A stretch of 33,914 bases of DNA, taken from assembly GCA_035448065.1 (NCBI GenBank), contig DAOTIG010000021.1:1-33914 (forward strand), written 5' to 3'. The DNA comes from Phosphoribacter sp035448065 (lineage in GTDB: Bacteria > Actinomycetota > Actinomycetes > Actinomycetales > Dermatophilaceae). Made by a program: the position numbers and the translations under genes. The notes beneath the pieces were generated by a model. The model had not been told where the DNA came from and searched no databases. It saw only the letters and a list, made by a program, of their open reading frames with translations. Of the stretch, positions 1 to 8,139 are shown piece after piece. Every line of letters starts with the position of its first letter. Within the stretch, counting starts at the first letter, position 1.

Positions 1-133
1 CGGCCATCATCTCGATGGCGCAGCAGGCCAGGCCGAAGGTGGCCGGCCAGATCGAGGCCTTGCGCATGTAGCCCGCGAGGCCCTCGACGGTCGAGAGCAG
101 GATGCCGGCGGGGAGCTTCTCTTCCAGACCCAT
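1..133 (-). CDS. nuoB: NADH-quinone oxidoreductase subunit B, N-terminal part (cut by window edge)
   Basis: Only the first 44 codons are present; the gene runs off the left edge. NuoB is the complex I subunit that carries iron-sulfur cluster N2, next to the quinone site on the cytoplasmic arm. The visible N-terminus starts MGLEEKLPAG and contains ATFGLACCAIEMM, whose Cys-Cys pair is the family's N2 ligand motif. The ATG at 133 is preceded on the minus strand by a GAGGAAGG ribosome-binding site. It follows nuoA on the same strand after a 13-base gap, the usual nuoA-nuoB order, so the two are cotranscribed. Confidence 0.95.
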   Translation of the reverse strand, partial: MGLEEKLPAGILLSTVEGLAGYMRKASIWPATFGLACCAIEMMA

Positions 134-146
134 GTGGCGGCCTTCC

Positions 147-509
147 TCAGTCCCACTCGAGCCCGCCGCGCCGCCACACGTAGGCGTAGGCGACGAAGAC
201 GGTGGCGATGAACAGGATCATCTCGACGAGCGCGAACAGCCCGAGGTTGTTGAAGGCGACCGCGAAGGGATAGAGGAAGATCGCCTCGACGTCGAAGATG
301 ATGAACAGCATGGCGGTGAGGTAGTACTTGATCGGCATGCGGCCACCGCCGGCCGCCTGCGGAGTGGGCTGGATGCCGCACTCGTAGGCCTCCATCTTGG
401 CCCGGTTGTAGCGCTTGGGTCCGACGACCAGCGACAGGCCCACCGACAGCACCGCGAAGGCGGCCCCGAGGCCCAGCATGAACAGCAGCGGAACGTAGGA
501 GTCGGTCAC
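147..509 (-). CDS. nuoA: NADH-quinone oxidoreductase subunit A
   Basis: A 120-aa membrane subunit of proton-pumping complex I, normal length for the family. Three hydrophobic helices are visible (about residues 7-29, 63-85 and 90-110). The loop between helices 1 and 2 has the typical KMEAYECGI motif with its conserved Cys, and helix 2 holds FDVEAIFLYP. The start is GTG at 509, supported by an AGGGGAG ribosome-binding site a few bases upstream on the minus strand. It is the first gene of the nuo operon, whose promoter probably lies at 564-569. No anomalies are seen. Confidence 0.96.
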   Translation of the reverse strand: MTDSYVPLLFMLGLGAAFAVLSVGLSLVVGPKRYNRAKMEAYECGIQPTPQAAGGGRMPIKYYLTAMLFIIFDVEAIFLYPFAVAFNNLGLFALVEMILFIATVFVAYAYVWRRGGLEWD

Positions 510-563
510 GCCTCGCTCCCCTTTCGGTGGTCGTGGACGGCGGAGGGCAGCCAGCCGCTGACC

Positions 564-569
564 ATCCTA
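564..569 (-). promoter_or_regulatory. Probable -10 box of the nuo operon
   Basis: On the minus strand the hexamer reads TAGGAT, a good actinobacterial TANNNT -10 box. It lies in the 103-base gap between menJ and nuoA. A start site about 7 bases downstream would give a leader of nearly 50 nt ending in the nuoA ribosome-binding site. No convincing -35 is visible. This is a sequence-pattern call only. Confidence 0.5.
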
Positions 570-612
570 TGGGGGTCGGCAGCGGACAGTGCCACGGGAC
601 TCTCCGGGCGCA

Positions 613-1968
613 TCAGGCGTCCGGCGCCAGGCGCGACATGGTGTGCACGATCCGGTCGTCGAGGTGTCGACCGGGCGTCTCGGGCAGGTTGGCCATGATC
701 TTGAGCAGCAGCCGCATCAGCCGGCGCCGCGGCAGGCCGTACTTCGTCGCCAGGCGCATCACCTCGGGGTGGCCGATGGCGTGCGCGAACCAGCGGCCGA
801 GGGTGAAGTAGCCGCCGAGCTCGTCCTTCATGATCCGGGGGTATGCCGCGAGCGCCCGCTCGCGGGCCGCGTCACCGTCGCCGTCGGCGTGCCGGGCCCG
901 GGCGAAGGACTGGGCGATGACCTCGGCGCTGATCCGGGCCGCCTCGAGGGCGTAGTCGATGCCCTCGCCGTTGAACGGGTTGACCATCCCACCGGCGTCG
1001 CCGACGAGCAGGAGGCCATCGGCATACAGCGGCGAGCGGTTGAAGCCCATCGGCAGGGCGGCGCCGCGGATCGGGCCGGCGGCGGCGTCGTGCTCGAAGT
1101 GCCAGGTGGGGTCGAGGTCGGCGACCCAGCGGCGCAGCACGTCGTCGTAGTCGGTGTTGCCGAAGGCGCTGGAGGTGTCGAGGATGCCCAGGCCCACGTT
1201 GGCCCGGCCGTCCTCGAGCGGGAAGATCCAGCCGTAGCCCGGCATGAGAATCCGGTTGCCGGCGTCGTCGCGGCTCCACAGCTCGAGGTGGCTGACGAGG
1301 TAGTCCTCGGCGGCGAGCGCCGGGCTGGAGTAATAGGCCCGGACGGCGACGCCCATGACCCGGTCCTGGCGGCGCTCGCGGCCGACCGAGGTGGCCAGCC
1401 GCGAGGAGACGCCGTCGGCGGCGACGACGACCGGGGCGTGCACGGTGAGGGTCTGACCGGTCGCCCGGCCGGACGCGTCGCGGACCCGGGCCTGCACGCC
1501 GACGACCCGCCCGGTGCCGTCGGTGAGCGGGGCGGTCACGCTGGTGCGCTCGAGCAGCCGAGCGCCGCGGGCCTGGGCGTGCCGGGCCAGGGTCTCGTCG
1601 AGCTGCCGCCGGGTGCGGACCAGGCCGTAGCCGGGGAAGCTCGCCGACTCGGGCCAGTCGAGGGTGAAGTGCTGACCGCCGCCGACGATCCGCAGCCCCT
1701 TGCTGCGCCGCCAGCCGGTCGTGTCGACGCCGAGGTGGGTGAGCTCCTTGACCGCCCGGGGGGTCAGGCCGTCGCCACAGATCTTGTCCCGGGGGAAGGC
1801 GGCCTTCTCGAGCAGCAGGACGTCCAGGCCGTGCTGGGCGAGGTAGGCCGCGGTCGCGCTGCCCCCCGGGCCGGCGCCGACGACGACGACGTCGGCGCGC
1901 TCCTGCGCGGCAGCACCGGTGCGGGCTGGCGCGGCAGCGTCGGCGCGCTCGGCGGCGGACGGGCTCAC
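613..1968 (-). CDS. menJ: Geranylgeranyl reductase family FAD protein, probable menaquinone reductase MenJ
   Basis: A 451-aa flavoprotein. An N-terminal FAD-binding GAGPGG motif lies at about residues 31-36, after an Ala-rich lead. CGDGLTPRAV and the C-terminal FAD motif GDAGGMVNPFNGEG are typical of the geranylgeranyl reductase family. The M. tuberculosis homologue (Rv0561c, MenJ) saturates one isoprene unit of menaquinone. The position next to menG, among the other men genes, supports that role here. The chosen start is GTG 1968, with AGGAG eight bases upstream; a longer reading frame extends into menG and is not credible. It follows menG by 61 bases on the same strand and is probably cotranscribed with it. 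The exact substrate is inferred. Confidence 0.85.
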   Translation of the reverse strand: MSPSAAERADAAAPARTGAAAQERADVVVVGAGPGGSATAAYLAQHGLDVLLLEKAAFPRDKICGDGLTPRAVKELTHLGVDTTGWRRSKGLRIVGGGQHFTLDWPESASFPGYGLVRTRRQLDETLARHAQARGARLLERTSVTAPLTDGTGRVVGVQARVRDASGRATGQTLTVHAPVVVAADGVSSRLATSVGRERRQDRVMGVAVRAYYSSPALAAEDYLVSHLELWSRDDAGNRILMPGYGWIFPLEDGRANVGLGILDTSSAFGNTDYDDVLRRWVADLDPTWHFEHDAAAGPIRGAALPMGFNRSPLYADGLLLVGDAGGMVNPFNGEGIDYALEAARISAEVIAQSFARARHADGDGDAARERALAAYPRIMKDELGGYFTLGRWFAHAIGHPEVMRLATKYGLPRRRLMRLLLKIMANLPETPGRHLDDRIVHTMSRLAPDA

Positions 1969-2029
1969 GGGACGGGCTCCTGCGGCATACGGGACGGGCT
2001 TGTGAAGGCTGGCACAAGCGCGCGTCAGT

Positions 2030-2728
2030 CTATGCGCTCGGTGCGGTGGCGCGGTGCAGGGCGACGACGCCGCCGGTGAGGTTGCGCCAGGCGACGTCCT
2101 GCCAGCCGGCGGCGCGGATCGTGTCGGCGAGGCCGCGCTGGTCGGGCCAGGCCCGGATCGACTCGGCGAGATAGTCGTAGGACTCGGGGTTGGAGGCGGT
2201 GCGCCGGGCGACCGCGGGCAGCGCGCGCAGCACACCCTGGTGGTATGCCGCCCGCACCGGCGCGAGGGTGGGCGTGCTGAACTCGCAGATGACCAGCCGG
2301 CCGCCGGGCTTGGCGACCCGGCGGAACTCGGCGAGCGCGGCCGGCACGTCGACGACGTTGCGCAGCCCGAAGGACATCGTCACGGCGTCGAAGCTCGCGT
2401 CGGCGAAGGGCAGCGCGGTGGCGTCGGCGGCGACGAAGGGCAGGTCGGGGCGGGCTCGCTTGCCGACCTGGAGCATGCCGAGGCTGAAGTCGGCGGGGAT
2501 CACCTCGACGCCGGCGTCGGCGAAGGGGATGCTGCTCGTGCCCGGGCCGGCGGCGATGTCGAGCACCCGGTCGCCGGGGCGCGCGGCGACCGCGCGGGTG
2601 GTCGCGCGCCGCCAGGAGCGGTCGAGGCCGGCGGTGAGCACGGTGTTGGTGAGGTCGTAGCGCTCGGCGACGCTGTCGAACATCCGCGCCACCTCGCGCG
2701 GCGCCTTGCTGAGGTCGGCCCGGGTCAT
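2030..2728 (-). CDS. menG: Demethylmenaquinone methyltransferase (MenG/UbiE)
   Basis: A 232-aa class I SAM methyltransferase that performs the final C-methylation of demethylmenaquinone. The N-terminus contains VARMFDSVAERYD, typical of UbiE/MenG. The SAM-binding motif I is DIAAGPGTSS, followed by the family's MSFGLRN and GGRLVICEFS blocks. Start ATG 2728 is chosen because GAGGAT lies exactly 7 bases upstream; it could be a -10 box or an SD-like site. ATG 2737 is an alternative. The stop is TAG at 2030. It is divergent from menF and upstream of menJ on the same strand. Length and motifs are normal. Confidence 0.95.
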   Translation of the reverse strand: MTRADLSKAPREVARMFDSVAERYDLTNTVLTAGLDRSWRRATTRAVAARPGDRVLDIAAGPGTSSIPFADAGVEVIPADFSLGMLQVGKRARPDLPFVAADATALPFADASFDAVTMSFGLRNVVDVPAALAEFRRVAKPGGRLVICEFSTPTLAPVRAAYHQGVLRALPAVARRTASNPESYDYLAESIRAWPDQRGLADTIRAAGWQDVAWRNLTGGVVALHRATAPSA

Positions 2729-2735
2729 GCGGACC

Positions 2736-2741
2736 ATCCTC
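2736..2741 (-). promoter_or_regulatory. Possible -10 hexamer just upstream of menG
   Basis: GAGGAT on the minus strand, with 7 bases between it and the menG ATG at 2728. The spacing equals that of other candidate leaderless promoters in the window. It could instead act as a Shine-Dalgarno site, since GAGG would be 9 bases from the ATG. Confidence 0.35.
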
Positions 2742-2767
2742 GCGTATGCCGCGCCCGTCGGGGTTCG

Positions 2768-2911
2768 CGGTGGCGGGCTCTGGAGTACATCTCGACCGGC
2801 CAGGTCCCGGTCAAGGACCTCATCACCAAGCACGTCGCGCTCGAGAACGTCCTGGACGCCTTCGACATCGTCGCCAAGGGCGAGGCGATCAAGGTCACCG
2901 TCGAGCCCTGA
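2768..2911 (+). pseudogene. C-terminal fragment of a zinc-type medium-chain alcohol dehydrogenase
   Basis: About 47 codons ending in a clean TGA read as the tail of a medium-chain dehydrogenase. ALEYISTGQVPVKDLITKHV is followed by a helix and the ending GEAIKVTVEP, the standard last strands of Zn-dependent alcohol/polyol dehydrogenases. The Zn-binding and Rossmann parts are absent: upstream DNA is the menG promoter and coding region on the other strand. It is therefore a decayed remnant between the divergent menG and menF. The family is clear, but the original substrate cannot be told. Confidence 0.75.
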
Positions 2912-2940
2912 GGCACGCCGCCGACCGGCTGGGTGGGTCG

Positions 2941-2946
2941 TAGCAT
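2941..2946 (+). promoter_or_regulatory. -10 box of menF, probable leaderless transcript
   Basis: TAGCAT lies 7 bases before the ATG at 2954. A transcript starting 7-8 bases after the box would begin at that ATG, so no ribosome-binding site would be needed; none is seen. Confidence 0.55.
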
Positions 2947-2953
2947 GTCCGCG

Positions 2954-4240
2954 ATGCCCACCCAGCCCGTCCCGACCCCGGCCGCCCTCGTTGCGCGGAC
3001 CGTCGAGATCGCCGACCCGACGGGCGGGCACCCCGCCGGGCTGCTGGCCCTGCTGCCCCCCTCGAGTGATCCCACCGAGCCCTGCTCGTGGGTGCGCCGG
3101 GGCGAGGGGCTGGTCGGCTGGGGCGCCGCCGCCTCCCTCCACGCCCGTGGCGCAGACCGCTTCGCGGACGCGGACGCGTGGTGGCGGCATACCGTCGAGG
3201 CCACCGTCGTGCGCGACGAGGTCGGTATGCCGGGCAGCGGGCTCGTGTGCTTCGGCTCGCTGCCGTTCGCACCCGACTCCGCCGACCAGGCCGCCTTCGT
3301 CGTGCCCCATGTCACGGTCGGGCACCGCGGCAAGCGGTGGTGGGTGACGACGGTCGGGCCCGACGAGATCGGTGCGCTCGCCCCGCACCCGACGACCGCG
3401 CCCGAGCCGCCCGCCGACGTCACCTTCGCCGACGGCGCCCTCTCCCCTGCCGCGTGGGAGACCCGGGTCGCCGAGGCGGTCCACCGGATCACCGCCGGCG
3501 AGCTCGACAAGGTCGTCCTCGCCCGCGATCTGCTGGTGAGCGCCGACGGCCCGATCGACCCACGCTGGGTGTTGCAGGCCCTCGCCGAGCGCTATCCGAG
3601 CACCTGGGTCTTCGCGGTCGAGGGCATGCTCGGCGCGACCCCCGAGCTGCTCGTGCGCCGCGAGCGCGGCCTGGTGACCAGCCGGATCCTCGCCGGCACG
3701 ATCCGGCGCACCGGCGACGACGCCAAGGACCTCTCGCTCGCCGCCTCGCTCGCCCGCTCGAGCAAGGACCTCGAAGAGCACGAGTATGCCGTCCGCTCGG
3801 TCGCCGATTCCCTTGCGCCGCACTGCTTCTCGATGAACGTGCCGGACGCGCCATTCGTCCTGCACCTGCCCAACGTCATGCATCTCGCCACCGATGTCAC
3901 CGGTGTCGCGAGCGACGGGGTGAGCTCGCTCGCCCTCGCCGCAGCCCTGCACCCGTCGGCGGCGGTGGGCGGCACGCCGACCTCTGACGCGCTCGCGGTG
4001 ATCGCCGAGCTCGAGGGCATGGACCGCGGTCGCTATGCCGGGCCGATCGGCTGGATGGACGCCTCGGGCGACGGGGAGTGGGGCATCGCGCTGCGCTCCG
4101 GCTGCTATCTGCCCGGCCGGCGCGACCAGCTGCGGATCTTCGCCGGCTGCGGCATCGTCGCCGGCTCCGACCCCGAGGCCGAGGTCGCCGAGTCCGACGC
4201 CAAGCTCGTCCCGATGCGCGACGCGCTGTCCGGGCGCTGA
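2954..4240 (+). CDS. menF: Isochorismate synthase (MenF/EntC family)
   Basis: A 428-aa chorismate-utilising enzyme that converts chorismate to isochorismate, the first step of menaquinone synthesis. The C-terminal catalytic domain (about residues 160-425) has the family motifs in order: AGELDKVVLARDL with the active-site Lys, GATPELLV, SRILAGTIRR, SSKDLEEHEYAV, LHPSAAVGGTP, ELEGMDRGRYAGPIGW and RIFAGCGIV. Start ATG 2954 fits the upstream TAGCAT box; ATG 2945 and GTG 2933 are in frame but overlap or precede that box. The neighbours menG/menJ and menD support a menaquinone rather than siderophore role. Confidence 0.93.
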   Translation: MPTQPVPTPAALVARTVEIADPTGGHPAGLLALLPPSSDPTEPCSWVRRGEGLVGWGAAASLHARGADRFADADAWWRHTVEATVVRDEVGMPGSGLVCFGSLPFAPDSADQAAFVVPHVTVGHRGKRWWVTTVGPDEIGALAPHPTTAPEPPADVTFADGALSPAAWETRVAEAVHRITAGELDKVVLARDLLVSADGPIDPRWVLQALAERYPSTWVFAVEGMLGATPELLVRRERGLVTSRILAGTIRRTGDDAKDLSLAASLARSSKDLEEHEYAVRSVADSLAPHCFSMNVPDAPFVLHLPNVMHLATDVTGVASDGVSSLALAAALHPSAAVGGTPTSDALAVIAELEGMDRGRYAGPIGWMDASGDGEWGIALRSGCYLPGRRDQLRIFAGCGIVAGSDPEAEVAESDAKLVPMRDALSGR

Positions 4241-4285
4241 GTCGTCGACCACGATCCGGCTGGGCGGGCGGCATACTCGATGCAC

Positions 4286-5953
4286 ATGGAGGGCACGTCG
4301 GCTGCCGCGCGCGCCGTCCACGTGGTGCGCGGCCTCCTCGCGGGCGGGGTCACCGACGTCGTCCTCGCGCCGGGCTCACGGTCCGCGCCCTTCGCCCTCG
4401 CCCTGTATGCCGCGGACGCCGCCGGTGACCTGCGGCTGCACGTGCGTCTCGACGAGCGCAGCGCCGGCTTCCTCGCGCTCGGGCTCAGCGTCGGATCGCG
4501 GCGGCCGGTGGCGGTCGTGACGACCTCGGGCACCGCGGTGGGCAACCTGCTGCCGGCGGTCATGGAGGCCCACCACAGCGGGCGGCCGATCGTCGTCGTG
4601 TCGGCCGACCGGCCCGCGGCGTTGCGCGGCACCGGGGCGAACCAGACGACCTGGCAGGCCGGCATCTTCGGGCGCTTCGCGCCGTGCGCCGACCTGGCCG
4701 TCGACGCGCCGGCGGAGGCGGTCGACGCGGCGGTGGCGGTCGCGGTGGCCGGGCCCGGGCCGGCCCAGCTCAACGTGCAGCTCGACGCGCCGCTCGTGCC
4801 CGAGCCGGGCGTGCCATGGTGGCCGGGAGCGGCGGACCACGGGACGGCGGACGATCCGGTCGGATGGCCCGAGCGAGAGGTGCTGCCGACCCGGCCGCGC
4901 ACGGTGCTCGTCGCGGGCGACGACGCCGGGCCGGCCGCCCGGATCCTCGCCGAGCGGTCCGGCTGGCCGCTGCTCGCCGAGCCGACGTCGGGCTCGCGAG
5001 CCGGCGAGCACGCGATCCGCTGCTACCGGCTGCTGCTCGGCACGCCGCTGGGCGAGGCCATCGAGCGGGTCGTCGTCGTCGGCCACCCCACGTTGTCCCG
5101 GCCGGTCAGCGGGCTGCTCGCGCGGGTCGACGTCGAGCTGCTCGCGGTCCGCTCCGAGCGCTCCGGCATCGCCACCGACCCGGCCGGCCGGGCGCGGGTC
5201 CTCGAGGCGCTACCGCAGCCCGACGTCGCCGGGCCGAGCGCGGCCGACCAGGCCTGGCTTCAGGCCTGGCAGGCCGCGGATGCGCGGCTCTCCGGCGGGC
5301 TCGACGCGCTGGTGGGCCGGCTGCCCGAGCTGCACCCGCTGCAGGTGGCCGCCGAGGTCGGGGCTGCGCTCGGCCCCGGCCAGGCCCTGGTCTGCGGGTC
5401 GAGCAACCCGGTCCGCGACCTCGACCTCATGCTCGCCCCGTATCCCAGCGGGCGGCGCCGGCTCGTCGTCGGCAACCGGGGGCTGGCCGGCATCGACGGC
5501 ACGGTCTCGACCGCGATCGGCGTCGCACTGGCCCGGCAGGCGGCGCCCCGACCGCGCACCCTGGCCCTGCTCGGCGACCTCACCCTGCTGCACGACTCGA
5601 CCGGCCTGCTCATCGGCCCCGACGAGCCGCGCCCCGACCTCACCCTCGTCGTCGTCAACGACGACGGCGGGTCGATCTTCGCGCTGCTCGAGCAGGGGGA
5701 CCAGCCCTATGCCGCGGCCTTCGAGCGGGTCTTCGCGACCCCGACCCACGCCGACCTGGCCGCGCTGGCGGCAACCAGCCACACGGCATACCGGCTGGTG
5801 AGCACGCGGGACGAGCTGCGCGAGGCGCTCGCGGACGACACGCCGGGGCTGCGGCTCGTCGAGGCGCGGGTGAGCCGAGCCGACCGGCGGGCCACCGCGG
5901 CGCGGATCGCCGCGCTGGCCGGCGAGCTCGGGGTCGGGGGGTGGCCGGCATGA
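4286..5953 (+). CDS. menD: SEPHCHC synthase MenD (thiamine-diphosphate enzyme)
   Basis: A 555-aa thiamine-diphosphate enzyme that joins isochorismate and 2-oxoglutarate to make SEPHCHC, the second step of menaquinone synthesis. Visible motifs are LAPGSRSAPFALALY and RLDERSAGF with the cofactor-activating Glu near the N-terminus, TTSGTAVGNLLPAVMEAHHS, GNRGLAGIDG, ALLGDLTLLHDS and VVNDDGGSIFALLEQ near the C-terminus. Start: ATG 4286 is preferred because a CATACT hexamer (4272-4277) lies 8 bases upstream; ATG 4280 is in frame. The gene follows menF by 45 bases. Its TGA overlaps the murJ ATG (ATGA at 5950-5953), so murJ is translationally coupled to menaquinone synthesis. Confidence 0.95.
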   Translation: MEGTSAAARAVHVVRGLLAGGVTDVVLAPGSRSAPFALALYAADAAGDLRLHVRLDERSAGFLALGLSVGSRRPVAVVTTSGTAVGNLLPAVMEAHHSGRPIVVVSADRPAALRGTGANQTTWQAGIFGRFAPCADLAVDAPAEAVDAAVAVAVAGPGPAQLNVQLDAPLVPEPGVPWWPGAADHGTADDPVGWPEREVLPTRPRTVLVAGDDAGPAARILAERSGWPLLAEPTSGSRAGEHAIRCYRLLLGTPLGEAIERVVVVGHPTLSRPVSGLLARVDVELLAVRSERSGIATDPAGRARVLEALPQPDVAGPSAADQAWLQAWQAADARLSGGLDALVGRLPELHPLQVAAEVGAALGPGQALVCGSSNPVRDLDLMLAPYPSGRRRLVVGNRGLAGIDGTVSTAIGVALARQAAPRPRTLALLGDLTLLHDSTGLLIGPDEPRPDLTLVVVNDDGGSIFALLEQGDQPYAAAFERVFATPTHADLAALAATSHTAYRLVSTRDELREALADDTPGLRLVEARVSRADRRATAARIAALAGELGVGGWPA

Positions 5954-7674
5954 GCGTCGCTCGCTCCAGCCTGGCGATGGCCGGTGGGTCGATTGCCTCG
6001 CGGGTGCTCGGGATCGTCCGGCAGTCGCTCATCGTCGCGATCATCGGGCAGGGGCTGGTCGGCAATGCCTTCCAGACGGCGAACACGCTGCCGAACATCA
6101 TCTACGTCGTCATCGCCGGCGGCGTGCTCAACTCCGTGCTCGTGCCCCAGCTCGTCAAGGCGATGGCCGCCAAGGACGGTGGACGCGAGTACACCGACCG
6201 GTTGCTCACCATCGCGATCGGCATCTTCCTCGTCGTCACGGTCGTCGCAACGCTCGGCGCCGGGTGGCTCGTGCGCGCGTATGCCGCGAGCCTGCGCGGC
6301 AGCGCGCTGGACCTCGCCGTGTTCTTCGCGGTCATCACGATCCCGCAGATCTTCGCCTATGCCCTCTACGGGCTGCTCGGCCAGGTGCTGCAGGCGCGGG
6401 GGCGGTTCGCCGTCTTCGGCTGGTCGCCGGCGCTGGCCAACGTCGTGTCGATCGCCGGGCTGCTGGGCTTCGCCGCGCTCTATCGGGAGCAGATCACGTC
6501 GCACGCGATCGAGGCACCGCAGAGCTGGACCCCGGAGATGGTGTGGTGGTTCGCGGGCACGGCGACCCTGTCGATCGTGGCCCAGGCGCTCGTGCTGCTC
6601 GTGCCATTGTGGCGCAGCGGTTTCCGCTGGCGGCCACGGCTGGGGTTGCGCGGCGTGGGGCTGCGGGCGACGTCGAAGGTGACGGCCTGGGCCTTCGCGT
6701 CGCTGCTCGTGTCGCAGGTCGCCTACCTCGCGGCCAGCCAGGTGATGTGGCGGGCCAGTGGCTCGTCGATCCGACTGCCGGGGCAGCCCTTCGTGGCGGG
6801 CGTCGCGGCATACAGCAATGCGCTGCTCGTCTTCCTTGTGCCGCACTCGCTCATCGCGCTGTCGCTGTTCACCGCGCTCTATCCGCGGATCTCGGCGGCC
6901 GTCCGCGACCGGAAGACGGAGCTGGTGCGCCGGGACTACGTGCAGGGGCTGACCGTGCCGGCGGCGCTGACCGTGCCGTCGTCGGTCGCGCTGGTGGTCT
7001 TCGCGCTGCCGCTCATGACGCTGCTGTTCACCTCGCCGGACCCGGCCGAGGTGCCGGCGGCCGCGCTGGTGCTCGCGGCCTTGGGGCTCGGGGTGCTGCC
7101 GCTGGGCGTCGACGTGCTCAACCAGCGGATCCTCTACGCCTACGAGGCCGGCCGCTCTGCCTTTGCCGCCCAGCTGGTGCTGACCCTCGTCGCCCTCGGT
7201 GTGACCGGGCTGGCGCTGCTCGTGCGGCCGGAGTGGACGGCGGTGACCATCGCCCTCGGGCTGGTCGTGAGCAATCTCGTCGCCGCGGCCTACGGGATGG
7301 TGCAGGTGCGTCGGCGGATCGGGCCCTACGGCGGGTCGACGGTGGTGCGCACGTGGGTGCGGATGCTCTTCGCGGCCAGCGTGGCTGGTCTGGTCGCGAG
7401 CTGGCCGACGGCGTGGCTCACCGACGTCAGCGCGACGTGGGGGCGCTTCGGGGCGCTGCTGCCGCTCGGCGTCGGCGGGCTGCTCTTCGCGGTCGTCTAC
7501 GTCCTGCTCGCCGTGCGGATGGACGTGCGTGAGCTGGGCGATCTGCTGGGGCCGGTCGCGGACCGGGTGGGCCGGGTCCTCGGGCCACGCTTGGCACGAC
7601 GCGGGGCAGCGGGTCGCGGGGGCGGCGGGGCAGCAGGCGGCGGCGAGGGCGGCGGCCGACACCGAGCTCGCTGA
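5950..7674 (+). CDS. murJ: MurJ/MviN-family lipid II flippase
   Basis: A 574-aa polytopic membrane protein of the MurJ/MviN branch of the MOP superfamily. It is expected to flip lipid II across the membrane for peptidoglycan synthesis. The N-terminus has the typical SRVLGIVRQSLIVAIIG block and TANTLPNIIY. About 13-14 hydrophobic helices follow, with VPHSLIALSLFTALYPRIS in the middle, a characteristic family segment. The last about 40 residues are a Gly/Arg-rich soluble tail. The ATG overlaps the menD stop. The Asp-ligase/racemase/asnB unit that follows is also cell-wall related. Some actinobacterial MviN-like paralogues are not the essential flippase, so the exact role is inferred. Confidence 0.85.
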   Translation: MSVARSSLAMAGGSIASRVLGIVRQSLIVAIIGQGLVGNAFQTANTLPNIIYVVIAGGVLNSVLVPQLVKAMAAKDGGREYTDRLLTIAIGIFLVVTVVATLGAGWLVRAYAASLRGSALDLAVFFAVITIPQIFAYALYGLLGQVLQARGRFAVFGWSPALANVVSIAGLLGFAALYREQITSHAIEAPQSWTPEMVWWFAGTATLSIVAQALVLLVPLWRSGFRWRPRLGLRGVGLRATSKVTAWAFASLLVSQVAYLAASQVMWRASGSSIRLPGQPFVAGVAAYSNALLVFLVPHSLIALSLFTALYPRISAAVRDRKTELVRRDYVQGLTVPAALTVPSSVALVVFALPLMTLLFTSPDPAEVPAAALVLAALGLGVLPLGVDVLNQRILYAYEAGRSAFAAQLVLTLVALGVTGLALLVRPEWTAVTIALGLVVSNLVAAAYGMVQVRRRIGPYGGSTVVRTWVRMLFAASVAGLVASWPTAWLTDVSATWGRFGALLPLGVGGLLFAVVYVLLAVRMDVRELGDLLGPVADRVGRVLGPRLARRGAAGRGGGGAAGGGEGGGRHRAR

Positions 7675-7752
7675 CCCGCGTGGCTGGTGGGTGTCGCGGA
7701 CGTGGGCGGCTCTCGGCAGGTCAGGCAGGCCATGGGACCCGCGCGCCGCTAC

Positions 7753-8018
7753 CGGATGCTCCACGATGCACCGCATCCTGACGCAACCGAGATTGCCCCA
7801 GAATCCGGCCCGGGCTGATGCAACCTGGTTTGCTCGAGGAACGCGCCCAGGCTGGTGCATCCATCGCTTGCCTCACGAATGCGCCGATCCTGGTGCATCC
7901 CTCGGTTGCCTCACGAACGCGCCGATCCTGGTGCATCCCTCGGTTGCGTCAGGATGGCGCCGATCCTGGTGCATCCGTCGGTTGCGTCAGGATGGCGTCG
8001 GGGGTAGAGCATCCGATA
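7753..8018 (+). repeat. Intergenic array of 37-38 bp dyad repeats (array 1)
   Basis: Six tandem units start at 7778, 7815, 7852, 7890, 7928 and 7966; the first two are 37 bp and diverged, the last four 38 bp and close. Each begins with a core like CTGGTGCATCC then CGGTTGC, an imperfect dyad related to GCAACC/GGTTGC, followed by a stretch such as GTCAGGATGGCGCCGATC. The array is bounded by CGGATGCTC (7753-7761) and its reverse complement GAGCATCCG (8007-8015). It fills most of the 465-base gap between murJ and the promoter at 8083-8111. No protein is credible here: the units are not multiples of three. The same family recurs at 23913-24206. Confidence 0.85.
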
Positions 8019-8082
8019 TCCGCCGGACCCACTCCTCCCCCCTCACACCCCCCGGCCACGAGCCCAGCGCCCGCGCGCCCGG

Positions 8083-8111
8083 CTGGACCTCGCTGCCCGC
8101 GCCCGTAGGAT
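8083..8111 (+). promoter_or_regulatory. Promoter of the D-aspartate-ligase-like / racemase / asnB unit
   Basis: CTGGAC at 8083-8088 (resembling the -35 TTGAC) and TAGGAT at 8106-8111 (-10) are separated by 17 bases. Predicted transcription starts near 8118, which rules out the ATG at 8110 and points to the start at 8140. Confidence 0.6.
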
Positions 8112-8139
8112 GTGGTGTTTCCTCGACCAAGGCAGCGTG

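Noticed and set aside
2030..4321. One 763-aa minus-strand protein covering menG and the menF strand
   Set aside because: Only the last 232 residues look like a protein (MenG). The rest is antisense to menF and has no family features.
4684..5949. In-frame N-terminal extension of MurJ
   Set aside because: This part is the shifted frame of menD and is extremely Arg/Ala-rich. MurJ starts at ATG 5950 with the conserved family N-terminus.
7778..8003. Array 1 as coding for a repeat protein
   Set aside because: Unit lengths of 37 and 38 bases change frame each time, and no start or codon bias fits.
8110..8139. ATG 8110 as the start of the ATP-grasp ligase
   Set aside because: It overlaps the TAGGAT -10 box, so the transcript would begin after it. 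ATG 8140 has a ribosome-binding site and matches the family start.
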